The notes under the pieces: generated by a model
The model's database searches: none
What the model was told of the DNA's origin: nothing
Seen by the model: the letters and a program-made list of their open reading frames with translations, nothing else
Shown: positions 9,214 through 18,515 of the stretch, in pieces
How the letters are laid out: each line of letters opens with the position of its first letter
Position numbering within the stretch: the first letter of the stretch is position 1
Assembly (NCBI GenBank): GCA_020851565.1
Contig: JADZCN010000139.1
Coordinates: 30,703-94,702, forward strand
Reading direction: 5' to 3'
Source: Acidobacteriota bacterium
GTDB lineage: Bacteria; Acidobacteriota; Vicinamibacteria; Vicinamibacterales; UBA2999
DNA: 64,000 nt
Translations under genes and position numbers: made by a program

Positions 9214-10377
9214 TCACGTGGTCCGCATCGACGAGAACAGCTCGGTGTGCCGCCGCAGGATTCGCTCGCGCTCGGCCTCGTTCGGCTCGAGCGTCCAGAC
9301 GTCGCGCTCCGACGTGCCGCCCAGGACGATGCCGTCGCGCCTCGGCATCATGTAGAGGAAGCCGCCGGGGCTCTCGATGTCGAGCTTGAGGCCGCCTGTC
9401 GTGGAATAGTCCACGCCGGGCTGCGGAGCCAGCACGTGCAGCTGGCCCTTCAGCGGCACCAGTTCCATGTCGCCCATCAGGTCGCGCGACCCGAGGCCCG
9501 TGCAGTTGACGATGGCCGGCTCGTCGAGGCGGCCGAGCTCGGCCTTCGACTGGAAGCGACGCACCTCGAGGCGGCCGCCGAAGATCATGAAGTCGCGCAG
9601 CAGGGCGTCGAGCGCGATCGAGGGCTCGAAGCGCATGTCGCGCCGGCGCACCACGTAGGTCGAGGCGAACGGGTGCTCGCCCGGGCCCAGCACCTCCCGC
9701 TCGCCCTGCACCGACTCGGGCAACAGCGAGATGCCGCCGCGCACCTCCGCGTTCTCGGTCGGTGAGTAGTTGTACACCCACGACACGCCCATCGCCGGGT
9801 TGGCCAGGAGTTGCCACTGCCGGTAGCTGATCTCGACCGCCCGCCGGAACTGCGCCTCCCACTCGGGCGTGCGCTGCGAGAAGTCCACCAGGCCCGACGT
9901 CGGCGTGAACGCGGCCTCGGCCATGTTCGAGGTCGTGCCGGGCGGGACGGCGGCCGCGTAGATCGTGGTCTGGATGCCGCGTCGCTGCAGCAGGCGCGCG
10001 CAGGCGATGCCGACGATGCCGCACCCGATAACGGCGGCGCGCTGGTGTCCCGCTTCGCTCACCATGTCGGCCGCCAGCGTGCCGGTGCCCCACGACAGCG
10101 ACCAGCCGGCGCCGCCGTGGCCATAGTTGTGGACGAGCAGCCGATCGTCGAGCTTCTCGGCGCGCAGCACGAAGCCGTGCGGGCGATGCGGCCGGAGGCC
10201 GACCGTGGAACGGATCACGAGGTCCGGAGCCACGCGCAGCGGCGTCAGCCTGACGGGGGCACGGCGTGCCGCCGGCGCGGCCGCCCGCACGGCAGGCGTG
10301 GTGCGCGCGGCGCAACCGCCAAAGGTGGCGCCAAGGGCGCCGAGCAAGCCGGTCTTCAGTGCGTGTCGTCTGTCCAT
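9214..10377 (-). CDS. FAD-dependent oxidoreductase of the DAAO family, circularly permuted
   Basis: The 387-residue product has a Tat-like, lipobox-containing leader (MDRRHALKTGLLGALG ... FGGC). The FAD-binding motif VIGCGIVGIACARLL lies only at residues 116-130. Before it, at 58-105, is the segment that normally ends D-amino-acid oxidases: TVGLRPHRPHGFVLRAE and HNYGHGGAGWSLSWGTG. The C terminus stops where that segment would usually follow. The usual order of the fold is thus permuted, with the C-terminal module moved to the front. D-amino-acid or D-aspartate oxidase-like activity is a family inference. ATG 10377 gives the clean signal sequence. Confidence 0.82.
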   Translation of the reverse strand: MDRRHALKTGLLGALGATFGGCAARTTPAVRAAAPAARRAPVRLTPLRVAPDLVIRSTVGLRPHRPHGFVLRAEKLDDRLLVHNYGHGGAGWSLSWGTGTLAADMVSEAGHQRAAVIGCGIVGIACARLLQRRGIQTTIYAAAVPPGTTSNMAEAAFTPTSGLVDFSQRTPEWEAQFRRAVEISYRQWQLLANPAMGVSWVYNYSPTENAEVRGGISLLPESVQGEREVLGPGEHPFASTYVVRRRDMRFEPSIALDALLRDFMIFGGRLEVRRFQSKAELGRLDEPAIVNCTGLGSRDLMGDMELVPLKGQLHVLAPQPGVDYSTTGGLKLDIESPGGFLYMMPRRDGIVLGGTSERDVWTLEPNEAERERILRRHTELFSSMRTT

Positions 10378-10488
10378 GGCGGTGATCGTATCCCGAGTGC
10401 ACGCCTCAATCCGAGGGGTAGCCCGCAGCCGCCTGCGGGCCGGCACCCTCGTCTCCGTGCCATACTGCCACCCGTAGCTGGAGCTTGC

Positions 10489-10890
10489 ATGGGCCAGGTG
10501 CTGCGATTCCCGGGCGGGACCAGGCGCGACCCCGCCATCGAGCGGTGGCTGCGCGAACGTCCCGGCGAGCTGGCAGCCATCGCCCGCCGGTGGTTCGAGG
10601 TGATGCGCGGTTGCGGCGACGACGTGCGGGAGCTGCTGCACGACGGCCACCCCACCGCGTGCATCGGCGACGCGGCGTTCGGCTACGTGAACGCCTTCAC
10701 CGCGCACGTGAACGTGGGGTTCTTCCGTGGCGCCGAGCTCGACGATCCGGCCGGGCTCCTGGAGGGCAGCGGCAGGTTCATGCGGCACGTGAAGCTGGGG
10801 CCTGGCCGCGACGTCGATGCTCACGCGCTGACGGCCCTGATCGAGGCCGCGTACGCAGACATGCAGCGCCGTGTGAAGGCTGGCGACTGA
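10489..10890 (+). CDS. DUF1801-like protein
   Basis: The 133-residue product shows the DUF1801/YdhG pattern: WFEVMRGCGDDVRELLHDGHPTACIGDAAFGYVNAF, then VNVGFFRGAELDDPAGLLEGSGRFMRHVKL and a C-terminal helix. The family adopts a small alpha/beta fold related to frataxin-like proteins; members have been linked to iron handling, but no activity is established. The ATG at 10489 lies after a weak purine-rich site. The gene stands alone between two leftward genes and ends 25 bases from the stop of the DsrE gene, in convergent orientation. Confidence 0.75.
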   Translation: MGQVLRFPGGTRRDPAIERWLRERPGELAAIARRWFEVMRGCGDDVRELLHDGHPTACIGDAAFGYVNAFTAHVNVGFFRGAELDDPAGLLEGSGRFMRHVKLGPGRDVDAHALTALIEAAYADMQRRVKAGD

Positions 10891-10915
10891 CGCGCCGCGC
10901 GCGCACGCTCCGCCG

Positions 10916-11470
10916 TCAACCCACCCGGACGTACCCGCGCGCCTGCAGATTGACCATCGTCACGAGCGCCCAGAGATCGGCCTGGACGCCGGGCAACAGC
11001 TGCGACGGATCGACCTTCTTTCCCAGGAGCCCCTGGCCACACACGCGCAGCTCGACGCCCGCCTCGTGCAGCTCCTTCAGCACGGCGATATTGGGGTTGT
11101 CGACCCCGTTGTGCCGCGCCTTGTAGACCTCGTTGGAGAACACCGCGTCGCCGCCGCCCTGATGGAACATGGCAGCGATATGCCGATTCCTCGCCGGCAC
11201 CCCACTGTTCGCGAGCGTGTTGAGGTACAGCCCGATCATCTTCAACGTCGGGTGCACTTCGTCGTCCTTCACCTTCGCGGAGACGGAGAAGACGACCTTG
11301 TAGTCCGTCTTCGGATCCGGCCGCTCGGTGACGCCGGGAAAGTCCTTCGCGGCCGCCGCGCTGGCGACCGGCAGCTTCTCGTCAGCCGCCGGCGCCGCGT
11401 TCGTGCGGCCGGCGTATCCGACCGCCACCGCGCCTCCGGCGAGCGTCGTCATCATCGTTCGTCTGTTCAT
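10916..11470 (-). CDS. Secreted DsrE-family protein with Tat-type leader
   Basis: The 184-residue protein begins MNRRTMMTTLAGGAVAVG, a Tat-like signal with the RR pair and an AGRTNAAPAA cleavage region. The rest matches the DsrE/F-like fold: YKVVFSVSAKV, LNTLANSGV, IAAMFHQGGGDAV, LKELHEAGVELRVCGQGLL and a final ADLWALVTMVNLQARGYVRV. The Cys in RVCGQ is the usual reactive position. DsrE proteins relay sulfur or bind thiols; exported versions have no firm role. The gene is monocistronic as far as the sequence shows. Confidence 0.82.
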   Translation of the reverse strand: MNRRTMMTTLAGGAVAVGYAGRTNAAPAADEKLPVASAAAAKDFPGVTERPDPKTDYKVVFSVSAKVKDDEVHPTLKMIGLYLNTLANSGVPARNRHIAAMFHQGGGDAVFSNEVYKARHNGVDNPNIAVLKELHEAGVELRVCGQGLLGKKVDPSQLLPGVQADLWALVTMVNLQARGYVRVG

Positions 11471-11580
11471 GGCCCCTCCGTGCAGGACATAACGCTACTC
11501 CGGAATGGCGCGAATTCGCGACCGGAAAGCGTCGCCGTGGACGGCCGTCCCGGCGATGCTCCGCCACGAAGCGGGTGAGG

Positions 11581-14325
11581 TCACTCACTCCGCAGCGCCA
11601 CGACCGGATCCACCCGCGTCGCCTTCCACGCGGGGCCCGCCACCGCCACCAGCGCGGTGAGCGCCAGCACGGCGACCACCAGGACGAACGTCACAGGATC
11701 CACCGGCTGCACGCCGAAGAGCATGCTCTCCAGCACGCGCCCGAGGGCCAGCGAGAGCGCCACGCCAATCGCGAGGCCCACCCCCAGCACCCGGGCGGCG
11801 CCACCGACCACCGAGCGCACCACGTCTCCCGTCGTCGCGCCCAGGGCCCGCCGTACGCCGAGGTCGCGCACGCGCCGCTGGACCGAGTAGGCAAGGATCC
11901 CGAACAGCCCCACCATCGCCAGCACCAGTGCGAGGGCCGCAAACGCGGTCACGAGTACGGCGCGGAACCGGTGCCGGCCCGTAGCCTCCCACGCCACGTC
12001 CTCCAGCGTCATCACGTCCCGCACGCTCACCAGCTGCTGCTTGTCCACCCGCGCGACGGCTCCACGCACCGACGGCGCCAGCGCGCTCGCGCTCCCCGTG
12101 GCGGGGCGCACGATCAGGAACATGTCGCCCGTCGGGTCCTGCATCATCGGCACGTAAACCTGCTCGAACTCGTCGGTCTCGTCCGGGCGTCCCCGCACCT
12201 GCCGTGCCACGCCCACAATCTCGCGCTCGCGCGCCGGCGCCTCTACGTCGGACCGGATGGCCACCCGCATCCCGATGGGGTCGCGCCCTCGAAGATGCGT
12301 GCGCACGAAGGCCTCGTTGACGATGCAGACGGGCACGCCGCCGCTCGTGTCGCGCTGGTCGAACGCGCGGCCGGTGACGATGGGGAGATCGAGCGCCTGG
12401 AAGTACGAGGGGCTGACCACCTGGTAGTCCGCCGTCGGCCGCTCGTTGTCGTCCACCGGCGGGTCGCCCCCCATGTCCACGAACCGCTGGCCCTCGTAGG
12501 ACATCCCCATCGGCACCGTGGTGGCCCAGGCCATGTCCCGTACGCCCGGCAGTGCCCGCACCTCGTGCTCCACCGCGTCGTAGAACTGCAGCAGTGCTTC
12601 CGGTGTCGGATACTCCGACCCCAACGGATCCACCATCATCGTCAGGGCGCTCTCCGCGCGATAGCCGCGGTCGATGTTCTGCACGGCCAGCAGCGTACGC
12701 AGCAGCAGGCCGGCGCCGACGAGCAGCAGCACCGCCGTGGCCACCTCGCCCGCGACGAGGATGTTTCGCAGCCGGCCGCCTCCGCCGACCGTAGTGCGAT
12801 TGTCCTGGCCCAGCGCCTGCGCGGACTGGAGTGCCGTGGCCTGCCAGGCCGGAGCAAGCCCGAACAGCAGCCCGACGAAAAGCGCCGCGCCCGCGCAGAA
12901 GGCGACGAGGCGCATGTCGAAGGCGAGCGCGATGGCCGGGGGCAGGAGGCCGTCGGGAATCACCGACGGCGCGACTCGGAGGATGGCCGCGCCCAGCGCC
13001 AGGCCCAGCGCACCGCCGGCGACGGACAGGACGAGACTCTCCGTGAGCAGCTGCCGAATCAGCCGCGACCGGTCCGCACCCATCGCGGAGCGAATCGCGA
13101 GTTCGCGCGACCGAGCCGTGGCGCGCGCGAGCAGGAGGTTGGCCACGTTGGCGCAGCAGATGAGCAGGACGAATGCGACGACGCCGAGGAAGAGCGTCGA
13201 GGTGTGGCGGAGGTCCGCGCCGATGACGGCGACGTCGAATGGCACGAGCGTTACGCCCCGTCCCTCGTTCGTCTTCGGATACTCCTGTGCCAGCGCGCTG
13301 GCCACGGCGCCCAGGTCCGCGTCCGCGGCCGCCAGCGTGATGCCGGGCTTCAACCGTCCCACCGCCCGGAAGACGTGCGAGGCCCGCGCCCTCGGCGGTG
13401 CGCCGGTGATGGCGACGAGCGCCCACAGGTCGGTCTTGCCGATCAGCTGCGCCGAGTCCGGCGCGACGCCCACGACGGTGTAGTTCTCGCCATCCAGCCG
13501 GATGTCTCGGCCCACGATCGAGGTGTCCCCGTTGTAGCGCGCCCTCCAGAACGACTCGCTCAGCACCACCACGTTCGCGCGCGTCCTGTCATCGTCTGGC
13601 AGGAACATGCGGCCCGCTACGGGCCGCACGCCAAGCGCGTCGAACACAGCGGCGGTCACCCACTGACGCGACACGGTCTCCGCCACGCCGTCGGCACCAG
13701 CCATCACCATCCCGCCCACGCCGCCCATGAACCCACCGATGGTCTCGACGCTGCGGCTCCGTTCGGCCCAGTCGGTGAGGTTGTTCGGCGCGACGCGCTC
13801 GTCGCTCGACGCGGCGGTTCGCTCGGCAATCATCACCGCGCGCTCGGGCTCGGGGAGCGGCAGGGGGCGGAGCAGCGTGGCGTCCACGAGGGCGAAGATG
13901 GCGCTGTTGGCGCCGATGCCGAGCGCAAGGGTGAGGATGGCGCCGGCCGCAAAGCCCGGCTGGCGACGGAGGGCCGCGAGGGCGTAGCGCAGGTCCTGCG
14001 CGAGGTCGCGCAGCAACGAACGCCGCGGGCCTCCGGGCTGCACGGGCGGCGACACGCGCGCCTGGCGTAACGGCCGCATGTATGCCGCGAGCGCTTCGGG
14101 GCCGAGCAGCTCCTCCAGCGCGAGGCGCCGCGCATCTGCATCCGTGGCGCCGGTCTGGCGCAGCTCCTCGTATTCCTCGTCCAGGTGCTGTGAGAGCTCC
14201 TCGACGATCTCCATCTCGCGCGCGGCGTCCAGGTTCAGGGGAGAGAGGCGTGCGCGGATCTCATGGGCCCAATCGCGCTTCGGCTCCACGGGCCGGGGCT
14301 CGGCGCCGCGAGAGATGTCAGGCAT
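11581..14325 (-). CDS. Orphan ABC permease of the acidobacterial ADOP type (MacB/FtsX-like), with N-terminal prefix domain
   Basis: This 914-residue protein has an N-terminal helical prefix of about 90 residues (HLDEEYEELRQTG, ALEELLG), then two tandem MacB-type periplasmic domain plus FtsX permease units. Typical pieces are ALGIGANSAIFALVDATLLRPLP, VVLSESFWRARYNGD, CCANVANLLLARATARSRELAIRSAMGA, then IVNEAFVRTHL, RRVRDLGVRRALGAT and PAWKATRVDPVVALRSE. In this lineage such permeases occur in many copies without an ATPase. Their substrate is unknown; the fold suggests mechanotransmission or export of lipids or peptides. It overlaps the upstream PadR regulator gene by 8 bases, which suggests one transcript. 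Confidence 0.9.
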   Translation of the reverse strand: MPDISRGAEPRPVEPKRDWAHEIRARLSPLNLDAAREMEIVEELSQHLDEEYEELRQTGATDADARRLALEELLGPEALAAYMRPLRQARVSPPVQPGGPRRSLLRDLAQDLRYALAALRRQPGFAAGAILTLALGIGANSAIFALVDATLLRPLPLPEPERAVMIAERTAASSDERVAPNNLTDWAERSRSVETIGGFMGGVGGMVMAGADGVAETVSRQWVTAAVFDALGVRPVAGRMFLPDDDRTRANVVVLSESFWRARYNGDTSIVGRDIRLDGENYTVVGVAPDSAQLIGKTDLWALVAITGAPPRARASHVFRAVGRLKPGITLAAADADLGAVASALAQEYPKTNEGRGVTLVPFDVAVIGADLRHTSTLFLGVVAFVLLICCANVANLLLARATARSRELAIRSAMGADRSRLIRQLLTESLVLSVAGGALGLALGAAILRVAPSVIPDGLLPPAIALAFDMRLVAFCAGAALFVGLLFGLAPAWQATALQSAQALGQDNRTTVGGGGRLRNILVAGEVATAVLLLVGAGLLLRTLLAVQNIDRGYRAESALTMMVDPLGSEYPTPEALLQFYDAVEHEVRALPGVRDMAWATTVPMGMSYEGQRFVDMGGDPPVDDNERPTADYQVVSPSYFQALDLPIVTGRAFDQRDTSGGVPVCIVNEAFVRTHLRGRDPIGMRVAIRSDVEAPAREREIVGVARQVRGRPDETDEFEQVYVPMMQDPTGDMFLIVRPATGSASALAPSVRGAVARVDKQQLVSVRDVMTLEDVAWEATGRHRFRAVLVTAFAALALVLAMVGLFGILAYSVQRRVRDLGVRRALGATTGDVVRSVVGGAARVLGVGLAIGVALSLALGRVLESMLFGVQPVDPVTFVLVVAVLALTALVAVAGPAWKATRVDPVVALRSE

Positions 14326-14671
14326 GTTCCACCCCCGTCACGAGACCCATCGCGCGAACGAAGGTTTTCCAGGTTTCCCGCTGCCGTGCCAGCACCCGCC
14401 GGCCCTCGGAGGTGAGCCAGTAGAACCGCCGGCGCCGCTCGCCGGCCTTCTCGACCCAGCGGCCGTGCAGCCACCCGCGCTCCTCGAGGCGATAGAGGAG
14501 GGGATAGAGCGACGCGACGTGAAACTTGAGCTGGCCCTCGGACCGCGCCTCGATGAGCTTGCTGATCTCGTAGCCATGTCGGGCGCGCTCCTCGACGATG
14601 GAGAGGATGATGAGCTCGGCGGAGCCCTTCTTGAGCTCGCGGTCCAGCATGCGGTCGTCGATATCTGGCAT
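14318..14671 (-). CDS. PadR-family transcriptional regulator
   Basis: The 117-residue product is a winged-helix PadR protein: DRELKKGSAELIILSIVEERARHGYEISKLIE, then HVASLYPLLYRLEERGWLHGRW, RRRFYWLTSEGRRVL and a C-terminal dimerisation helix. PadR regulators usually repress an adjacent gene and respond to a small ligand. This one is cotranscribed with the ADOP permease, the standard pairing in this lineage, so it probably controls its own operon. ATG 14671 is preferred. Longer in-frame starts exist up to 14806, but they translate the low-complexity repeat just upstream into a PQDPKTPR-like run that is unlikely to be part of the protein. Confidence 0.88.
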   Translation of the reverse strand: MPDIDDRMLDRELKKGSAELIILSIVEERARHGYEISKLIEARSEGQLKFHVASLYPLLYRLEERGWLHGRWVEKAGERRRRFYWLTSEGRRVLARQRETWKTFVRAMGLVTGVEHA

Positions 14672-14716
14672 AGCCATACATGCCATAGACGGAGGTAGCC
14701 GGGGGATGGTTCGCTC

Positions 14717-14795
14717 GGGGACTTGGGACTTGGGTCTTGGGGTCTTGGGGTCTTGAGGTCTTGGGGTCTTGGGGTCTTGGGGGCTTGAGGCTGGG
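14717..14795 (+). repeat. Short tandem repeat array, CTTGGGGT family
   Basis: About nine imperfect copies of an 8-nt unit (CTTGGGGT with CTTGAGGT and CTTGGGAC variants) fill the gap between the kinase gene and the PadR gene. The same unit recurs in at least six other gaps of this window, in either orientation. Confidence 0.9.
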
Positions 14796-14806
14796 TTGGC
14801 GGACAA

Positions 14807-17467
14807 TCAGCGCGACTGGCCGGGTGCGAGCAGCGCCGGCCAGTTGAGGATCACCTGCATCGGCACTCCGGGGTCTGGCGCCCCGGCGGGCTCGCGGATC
14901 AGAAACCGCCTGCCATCCGGGGCGACCTCGTACGCGGTCGCCCCGCCGCCCGGCGCGATGCCTGGTGGTTTGAACAACAGCGCCGCCTTCGAGTAGCGGA
15001 AGGTTGGTGATGTTTCGACCTGCACCACCATCAGGCCCATCGTCGGATCGAGGTAGTAGAGCTCGCGCCCGTCGCCTCTCCACCGCGGCTCGTTGCCGCC
15101 ATCCGTCGTGATTTGCCACTTGGCTCCGGTTGGTGGAAACGGCTGGACGTAGACCTGGGGCCGGCCGGACTCGTCCGACACGTAGGCGACGAACCGGTCG
15201 TCGGGCGAGAACCGCCCGCGCAGCTCCCCGGCCGTCGTGCTGGCCACGACGGTCCTTGTGCCGGTCCCGGTGTCGTACGCCACAACGTCACTCGCGCGGT
15301 CGGCGGTGTTCTCGTTCACGAGGACCGTCCGGCCATCCCCGGCCCAGTCTGCCGGGTCCTTCTGGACCTCCGAAGCAAGGACCACCGACGCGGGCGCCGA
15401 GCCATCGGCCGGCCTCTGGTGCAGGTCGAGTGGCCCGTCCCGATAGGACCCGAACAGGATCCGCCTTCCGTCGCGCGACCAGATGGGCTGCCAGTCGTCC
15501 GACTCCCCGAACGTGACGCGTGTCCGGTTGCCGGTGGACGCGTCTACGAGCCACACGCTCCGGCCGCCGCGGGTGGTGTCCACCAGATCGAGCACGACCC
15601 GGCTGGCATCCGGAGAAATCCGGAAGTTGTTGAGCGCATCGGCGATGAGCACTCCCGCCGACTGCCCCGACCGGTCGTACCAGCGGATCTGGAATCGGGG
15701 CTCTGCCATCGCCTGGTGCACGAGGACGCCCGTCTCCGAGAGCGAGAACCGCGCTCGCAGTCCGGTGCCTTGCGCCTGAATCCCGTCCGCAATCGGGATC
15801 GGATCCCCTTCGAGCGCCAGCGTCGAGGCGTTCAGCGCTCGAGCCATCAGCGTGGTGTCCTGCACGTACAGAAGGTGCCCCGACCCGGAGTAACGCACCT
15901 GCGCGGTGGTCTCCATCAGGCGCACGGCAGGCCGGCCGTCGAGAAAGCCGACGTAGGCGGAGCTTCGATCCGGACGTCCGCTGCGTGCGACGAAGACGAA
16001 GCGTTGACCATCCGGGAAGAACTTCGGCCAGCGGTGTGAGTTTTCCTGCCGCGAGCGGTCGAGGCTCGTGATCTGCGTGGGCGTGCCGCCACTCGCCGGC
16101 ACCTTGTAGAAGCCGAACCGCTGCGACACCACGATCACGTCGCCCCGGCCCCAGGCCGCGCCAAGGAAGACGCCCTGCACGTCCATGATCGATCGTGGGC
16201 TGCCACCCGCGATGTCGGTGCGCAGCATGCGTCCACCGGCGACGAAGCCGACGGATCGGCCATCCGGAGACCAGAAGCAGAAGCTGGCGCCGTCGGTGCC
16301 CTCGAGCCGGCGCGTGGATGCCGTCGCGAGATCATGGAGATACAGCCCCGTGGGCCCTCCTGCCCGCGGGCGCGCGACGAAGAGCAGCTGTCGGCCGTCC
16401 GGTGAGATCTCCGGTGAGGCCTGGCCGCTGGTGTCGAGGTCGGACGGCGCGAGCGCGAATCGGACGACAGGGGCGGGGGACGGGCTTCTCGTGGGCGCGA
16501 GCCACACACCCGCGACAACGCCGAGGGCCGCGGCGACGGGCATCAGCAGCCAGAGGAGAGGTCGTCTCGACACGGACGCCGGGGCCGCTGCGGCTCTCGT
16601 TTCCTCCGGCCGGGCGAGATCCTCCTCGATCCAGTGGAGCGCGTCGGCTACGTCCGTCATGGACTGCCATCGCGCCTCCGCAGGCTTGGCCAGGCACTTC
16701 TCAACGAGACGGCGGAGGGCGCGGGGAACATCGGGAGCCGCGGTCGAGATCGGCTCGGCGTTCCGCTCCAGGATCGCGGCGATGATCTGCGGCGCGCTGT
16801 CGCCCGCAAACGGCCGCCGGCCCGTCAGCATCTCGTAGAGAACGATGCCGAAGGCGAAGACATCGGTGCGCGCGTCGACGCGTTGCCCGAGAATCTGCTC
16901 CGGCGCCATGTACGGCCACGTGCCCACCACGGCGCCGGCCATCGAGAGGTCGGCCGCCGTCGTGACGGTGACGGCACCCGCGGCTCGCCGCGCGGCGCGC
17001 GTGGCCAGGCCGAAATCCAGAAGCTTCGCACCGGTCCCCGTGAGCATGATGTTGCCCGGTTTCAGATCCCGGTGCACGATGCCCGCGCGGTGGGCGGCGT
17101 CGAGCGCGGCGGCAAGCTGGCTGGCGTACCGCAGCGTGTCAGCGAGCGGCAGACGGCCGGAGGCGAGGCGCGCCGCCAGCGTCTGGCCCTCCACCAGCTC
17201 CATGACGATGTAGGCGGTGCCGTTGTCGGTGCCGACGTCGTACACGGCGCCGATGTGCGGATGATTCAGCGCCGCGATCGAGCGCGCCTCGCGCTCGAAC
17301 CTGGCGTGCGCCTCCTCGTCGGTGGGGCCGTCGGACCTGAGGACCTTGACGGCCACGTCCCGATGGAGCCGCGGATCGCGCGCCCGATACACCTCGCCCA
17401 TGCCTCCCGCGCCGATGGGGGCGACGATGGCGTAAGGTCCGAGCGTGGCGCCCGGGGAGAGTGGCAT
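14807..17467 (-). CDS. Membrane Ser/Thr protein kinase with TolB/WD40-like sensor domain
   Basis: The 886-residue protein has a complete Hanks-type kinase at residues 10-285: glycine loop IGAGGMGEVYRA, lysine K41, HRDLKPGN with catalytic D134, DFGLA with D151, and APEQI. One transmembrane helix follows at about 303-325. A large beta-propeller of TolB/WD40-like repeats then fills the rest (PEISPDGRQLLFVAR, WSPDGRSVGFVAGG, RFSPDDRFVAYVSDESG, PQVYVQPFP). Such kinases are abundant in Acidobacteriota and are thought to couple an extracytoplasmic signal to phosphorylation. The start at 17467 lies 10 residues before the kinase core. Its targets are unknown. Confidence 0.92.
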   Translation of the reverse strand: MPLSPGATLGPYAIVAPIGAGGMGEVYRARDPRLHRDVAVKVLRSDGPTDEEAHARFEREARSIAALNHPHIGAVYDVGTDNGTAYIVMELVEGQTLAARLASGRLPLADTLRYASQLAAALDAAHRAGIVHRDLKPGNIMLTGTGAKLLDFGLATRAARRAAGAVTVTTAADLSMAGAVVGTWPYMAPEQILGQRVDARTDVFAFGIVLYEMLTGRRPFAGDSAPQIIAAILERNAEPISTAAPDVPRALRRLVEKCLAKPAEARWQSMTDVADALHWIEEDLARPEETRAAAAPASVSRRPLLWLLMPVAAALGVVAGVWLAPTRSPSPAPVVRFALAPSDLDTSGQASPEISPDGRQLLFVARPRAGGPTGLYLHDLATASTRRLEGTDGASFCFWSPDGRSVGFVAGGRMLRTDIAGGSPRSIMDVQGVFLGAAWGRGDVIVVSQRFGFYKVPASGGTPTQITSLDRSRQENSHRWPKFFPDGQRFVFVARSGRPDRSSAYVGFLDGRPAVRLMETTAQVRYSGSGHLLYVQDTTLMARALNASTLALEGDPIPIADGIQAQGTGLRARFSLSETGVLVHQAMAEPRFQIRWYDRSGQSAGVLIADALNNFRISPDASRVVLDLVDTTRGGRSVWLVDASTGNRTRVTFGESDDWQPIWSRDGRRILFGSYRDGPLDLHQRPADGSAPASVVLASEVQKDPADWAGDGRTVLVNENTADRASDVVAYDTGTGTRTVVASTTAGELRGRFSPDDRFVAYVSDESGRPQVYVQPFPPTGAKWQITTDGGNEPRWRGDGRELYYLDPTMGLMVVQVETSPTFRYSKAALLFKPPGIAPGGGATAYEVAPDGRRFLIREPAGAPDPGVPMQVILNWPALLAPGQSR

Positions 17468-17621
17468 GAAGGGCGGAGCGGATTATAGCCGCGGAGCCGG
17501 TCCGATCCGCGCACGCGAAAGCGGACCGGGACGCGGCGATTCCCCGCCATCCCGGTCATTCTGACGTTTGCCTTCCGCCTGCTGCCTGCCGACTTCCGGC
17601 AGGGCTATCTCCGTTGCCGGC

Positions 17622-18224
17622 CTAGAACGGCCACGGGAGCCGCCCCGTGCCCCCGCGCCGATCGCCGCGGTACTGGCGGTAGCCCTCGGCGTAGCCGGCT
17701 TCGAAGCCGTCACGGTAGACCAGCTTGTACTGGTCCTTCGAGCCGTAGCGGCGGTCGTAACCGCGATCCGCGTTGCGGTAGCGGCTGTGGCGAACCGGAT
17801 CATACGAGTCGCGATCGCGCGCGTCCTCGACGCCCTTCTCGTATCCGTCGCGGTGGCCGTTCTGCCAGGCCACGCCGTTCACGCCGTATCCGCCGCCCGG
17901 ATAGCGGTTGTCGTTCGGGCCGCGGCGCGAGTTGTCCGGGTAGCGATCGGGATAGCGGTCCGGGTAGGGATAGCGATCCGGGTACGTCCGTGAGCCGTAG
18001 ATGACGCGCGCGTTGCGATTCCGCGATGCGACGCGCTCCGCTTCGCGGCAGCTCATCGGAGCGGGCTGTTGCCCCGGCGGGCGCCCGTCGTACCACACAC
18101 GGCACAGGCCGGCCGGCGGCAGCTGCCCCGGCGGAATCCCCTGGCCACGCCCGCCGCGGCCCTGCGCGCCGAGCGGCACGATCAACGCGCCCATCATGAC
18201 GACTGCGATGGCGATCCTGCGCAT
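17622..18224 (-). CDS. Secreted Arg/Tyr/Asp-rich protein with YPDR repeats
   Basis: The 200-residue protein begins with a signal peptide (MRRIAIAVVMMGALIVPLGAQG). A proline/glycine-rich part containing CRVWYDGRPPGQQPAPMSCREAE follows, then a tandem YPDRYP stretch. The C-terminal half has HRDGYEKGVEDARDRDSYDP and YRDGFEAGYAEGYRQY, which resemble the short helical YxxGYxxG repeats of some envelope proteins. Related proteins occur widely in Acidobacteriota with no assigned role. The ATG at 18224 is preceded by a purine-rich GGGGGACAGGAAG site; the longer upstream frame is repeat sequence and was left out. Confidence 0.72.
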   Translation of the reverse strand: MRRIAIAVVMMGALIVPLGAQGRGGRGQGIPPGQLPPAGLCRVWYDGRPPGQQPAPMSCREAERVASRNRNARVIYGSRTYPDRYPYPDRYPDRYPDNSRRGPNDNRYPGGGYGVNGVAWQNGHRDGYEKGVEDARDRDSYDPVRHSRYRNADRGYDRRYGSKDQYKLVYRDGFEAGYAEGYRQYRGDRRGGTGRLPWPF

Positions 18225-18295
18225 CTTCCTGTCCCCCCTGCGCAAGGACGGGGCAAGAAGCGGGCCAGCCGATTTGTCATCGTGGGGGGACAGGG

Positions 18296-18430
18296 GGGAC
18301 TTGGGGCTTGGGGCTTGGGGTCTTGGGTCTTGGGGTCTTGGGGTCTTGGGGTCTTGAGGTCTTGAGGTCTTGGGGTCTTGGGGTCTTGAGGTCTTGGGGT
18401 CTTGAGGTCTTGAGGTCTTGAGGTCTTGAA
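18296..18430 (+). repeat. Short tandem repeat array, CTTGGGGT family
   Basis: Roughly sixteen copies of the 8-nt unit CTTGGGGT or CTTGAGGT follow a few GGGGCTT variants. The array sits in the divergent gap between the secreted YPDR protein and the methyltransferase gene, so it may overlap or separate their promoters. Confidence 0.9.
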
Positions 18431-18440
18431 CACCGTCTGC

Positions 18441-18470
18441 TAAATCTGCGTAATCTGCGTAATCTGCGGA
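18441..18470 (+). repeat. Short repeat, AATCTGCGT family
   Basis: Three near-perfect copies of TAATCTGCGT follow the CTTGGGGT array directly. Related ATCTGCG units occur at 42312-42425 and about 45392-45422, so this is a second dispersed low-complexity family. Confidence 0.75.
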
Positions 18471-18515
18471 TCCGTTCTTCGGCGTCATCCGATACCCATC
18501 CGCGCCAATCCCTGT

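Noticed and set aside
11575..14070. 831-codon plus-strand ORF rich in Arg and His
   Set aside because: It is the antisense of the ADOP permease gene, has shadow-type composition, and the minus-strand frame has clear family motifs.
14672..14806. Longer PadR start including a PQDPKTPR-like N terminus
   Set aside because: Those residues are translated from the CTTGGGGT repeat; the family begins at the ATG 14671 region.
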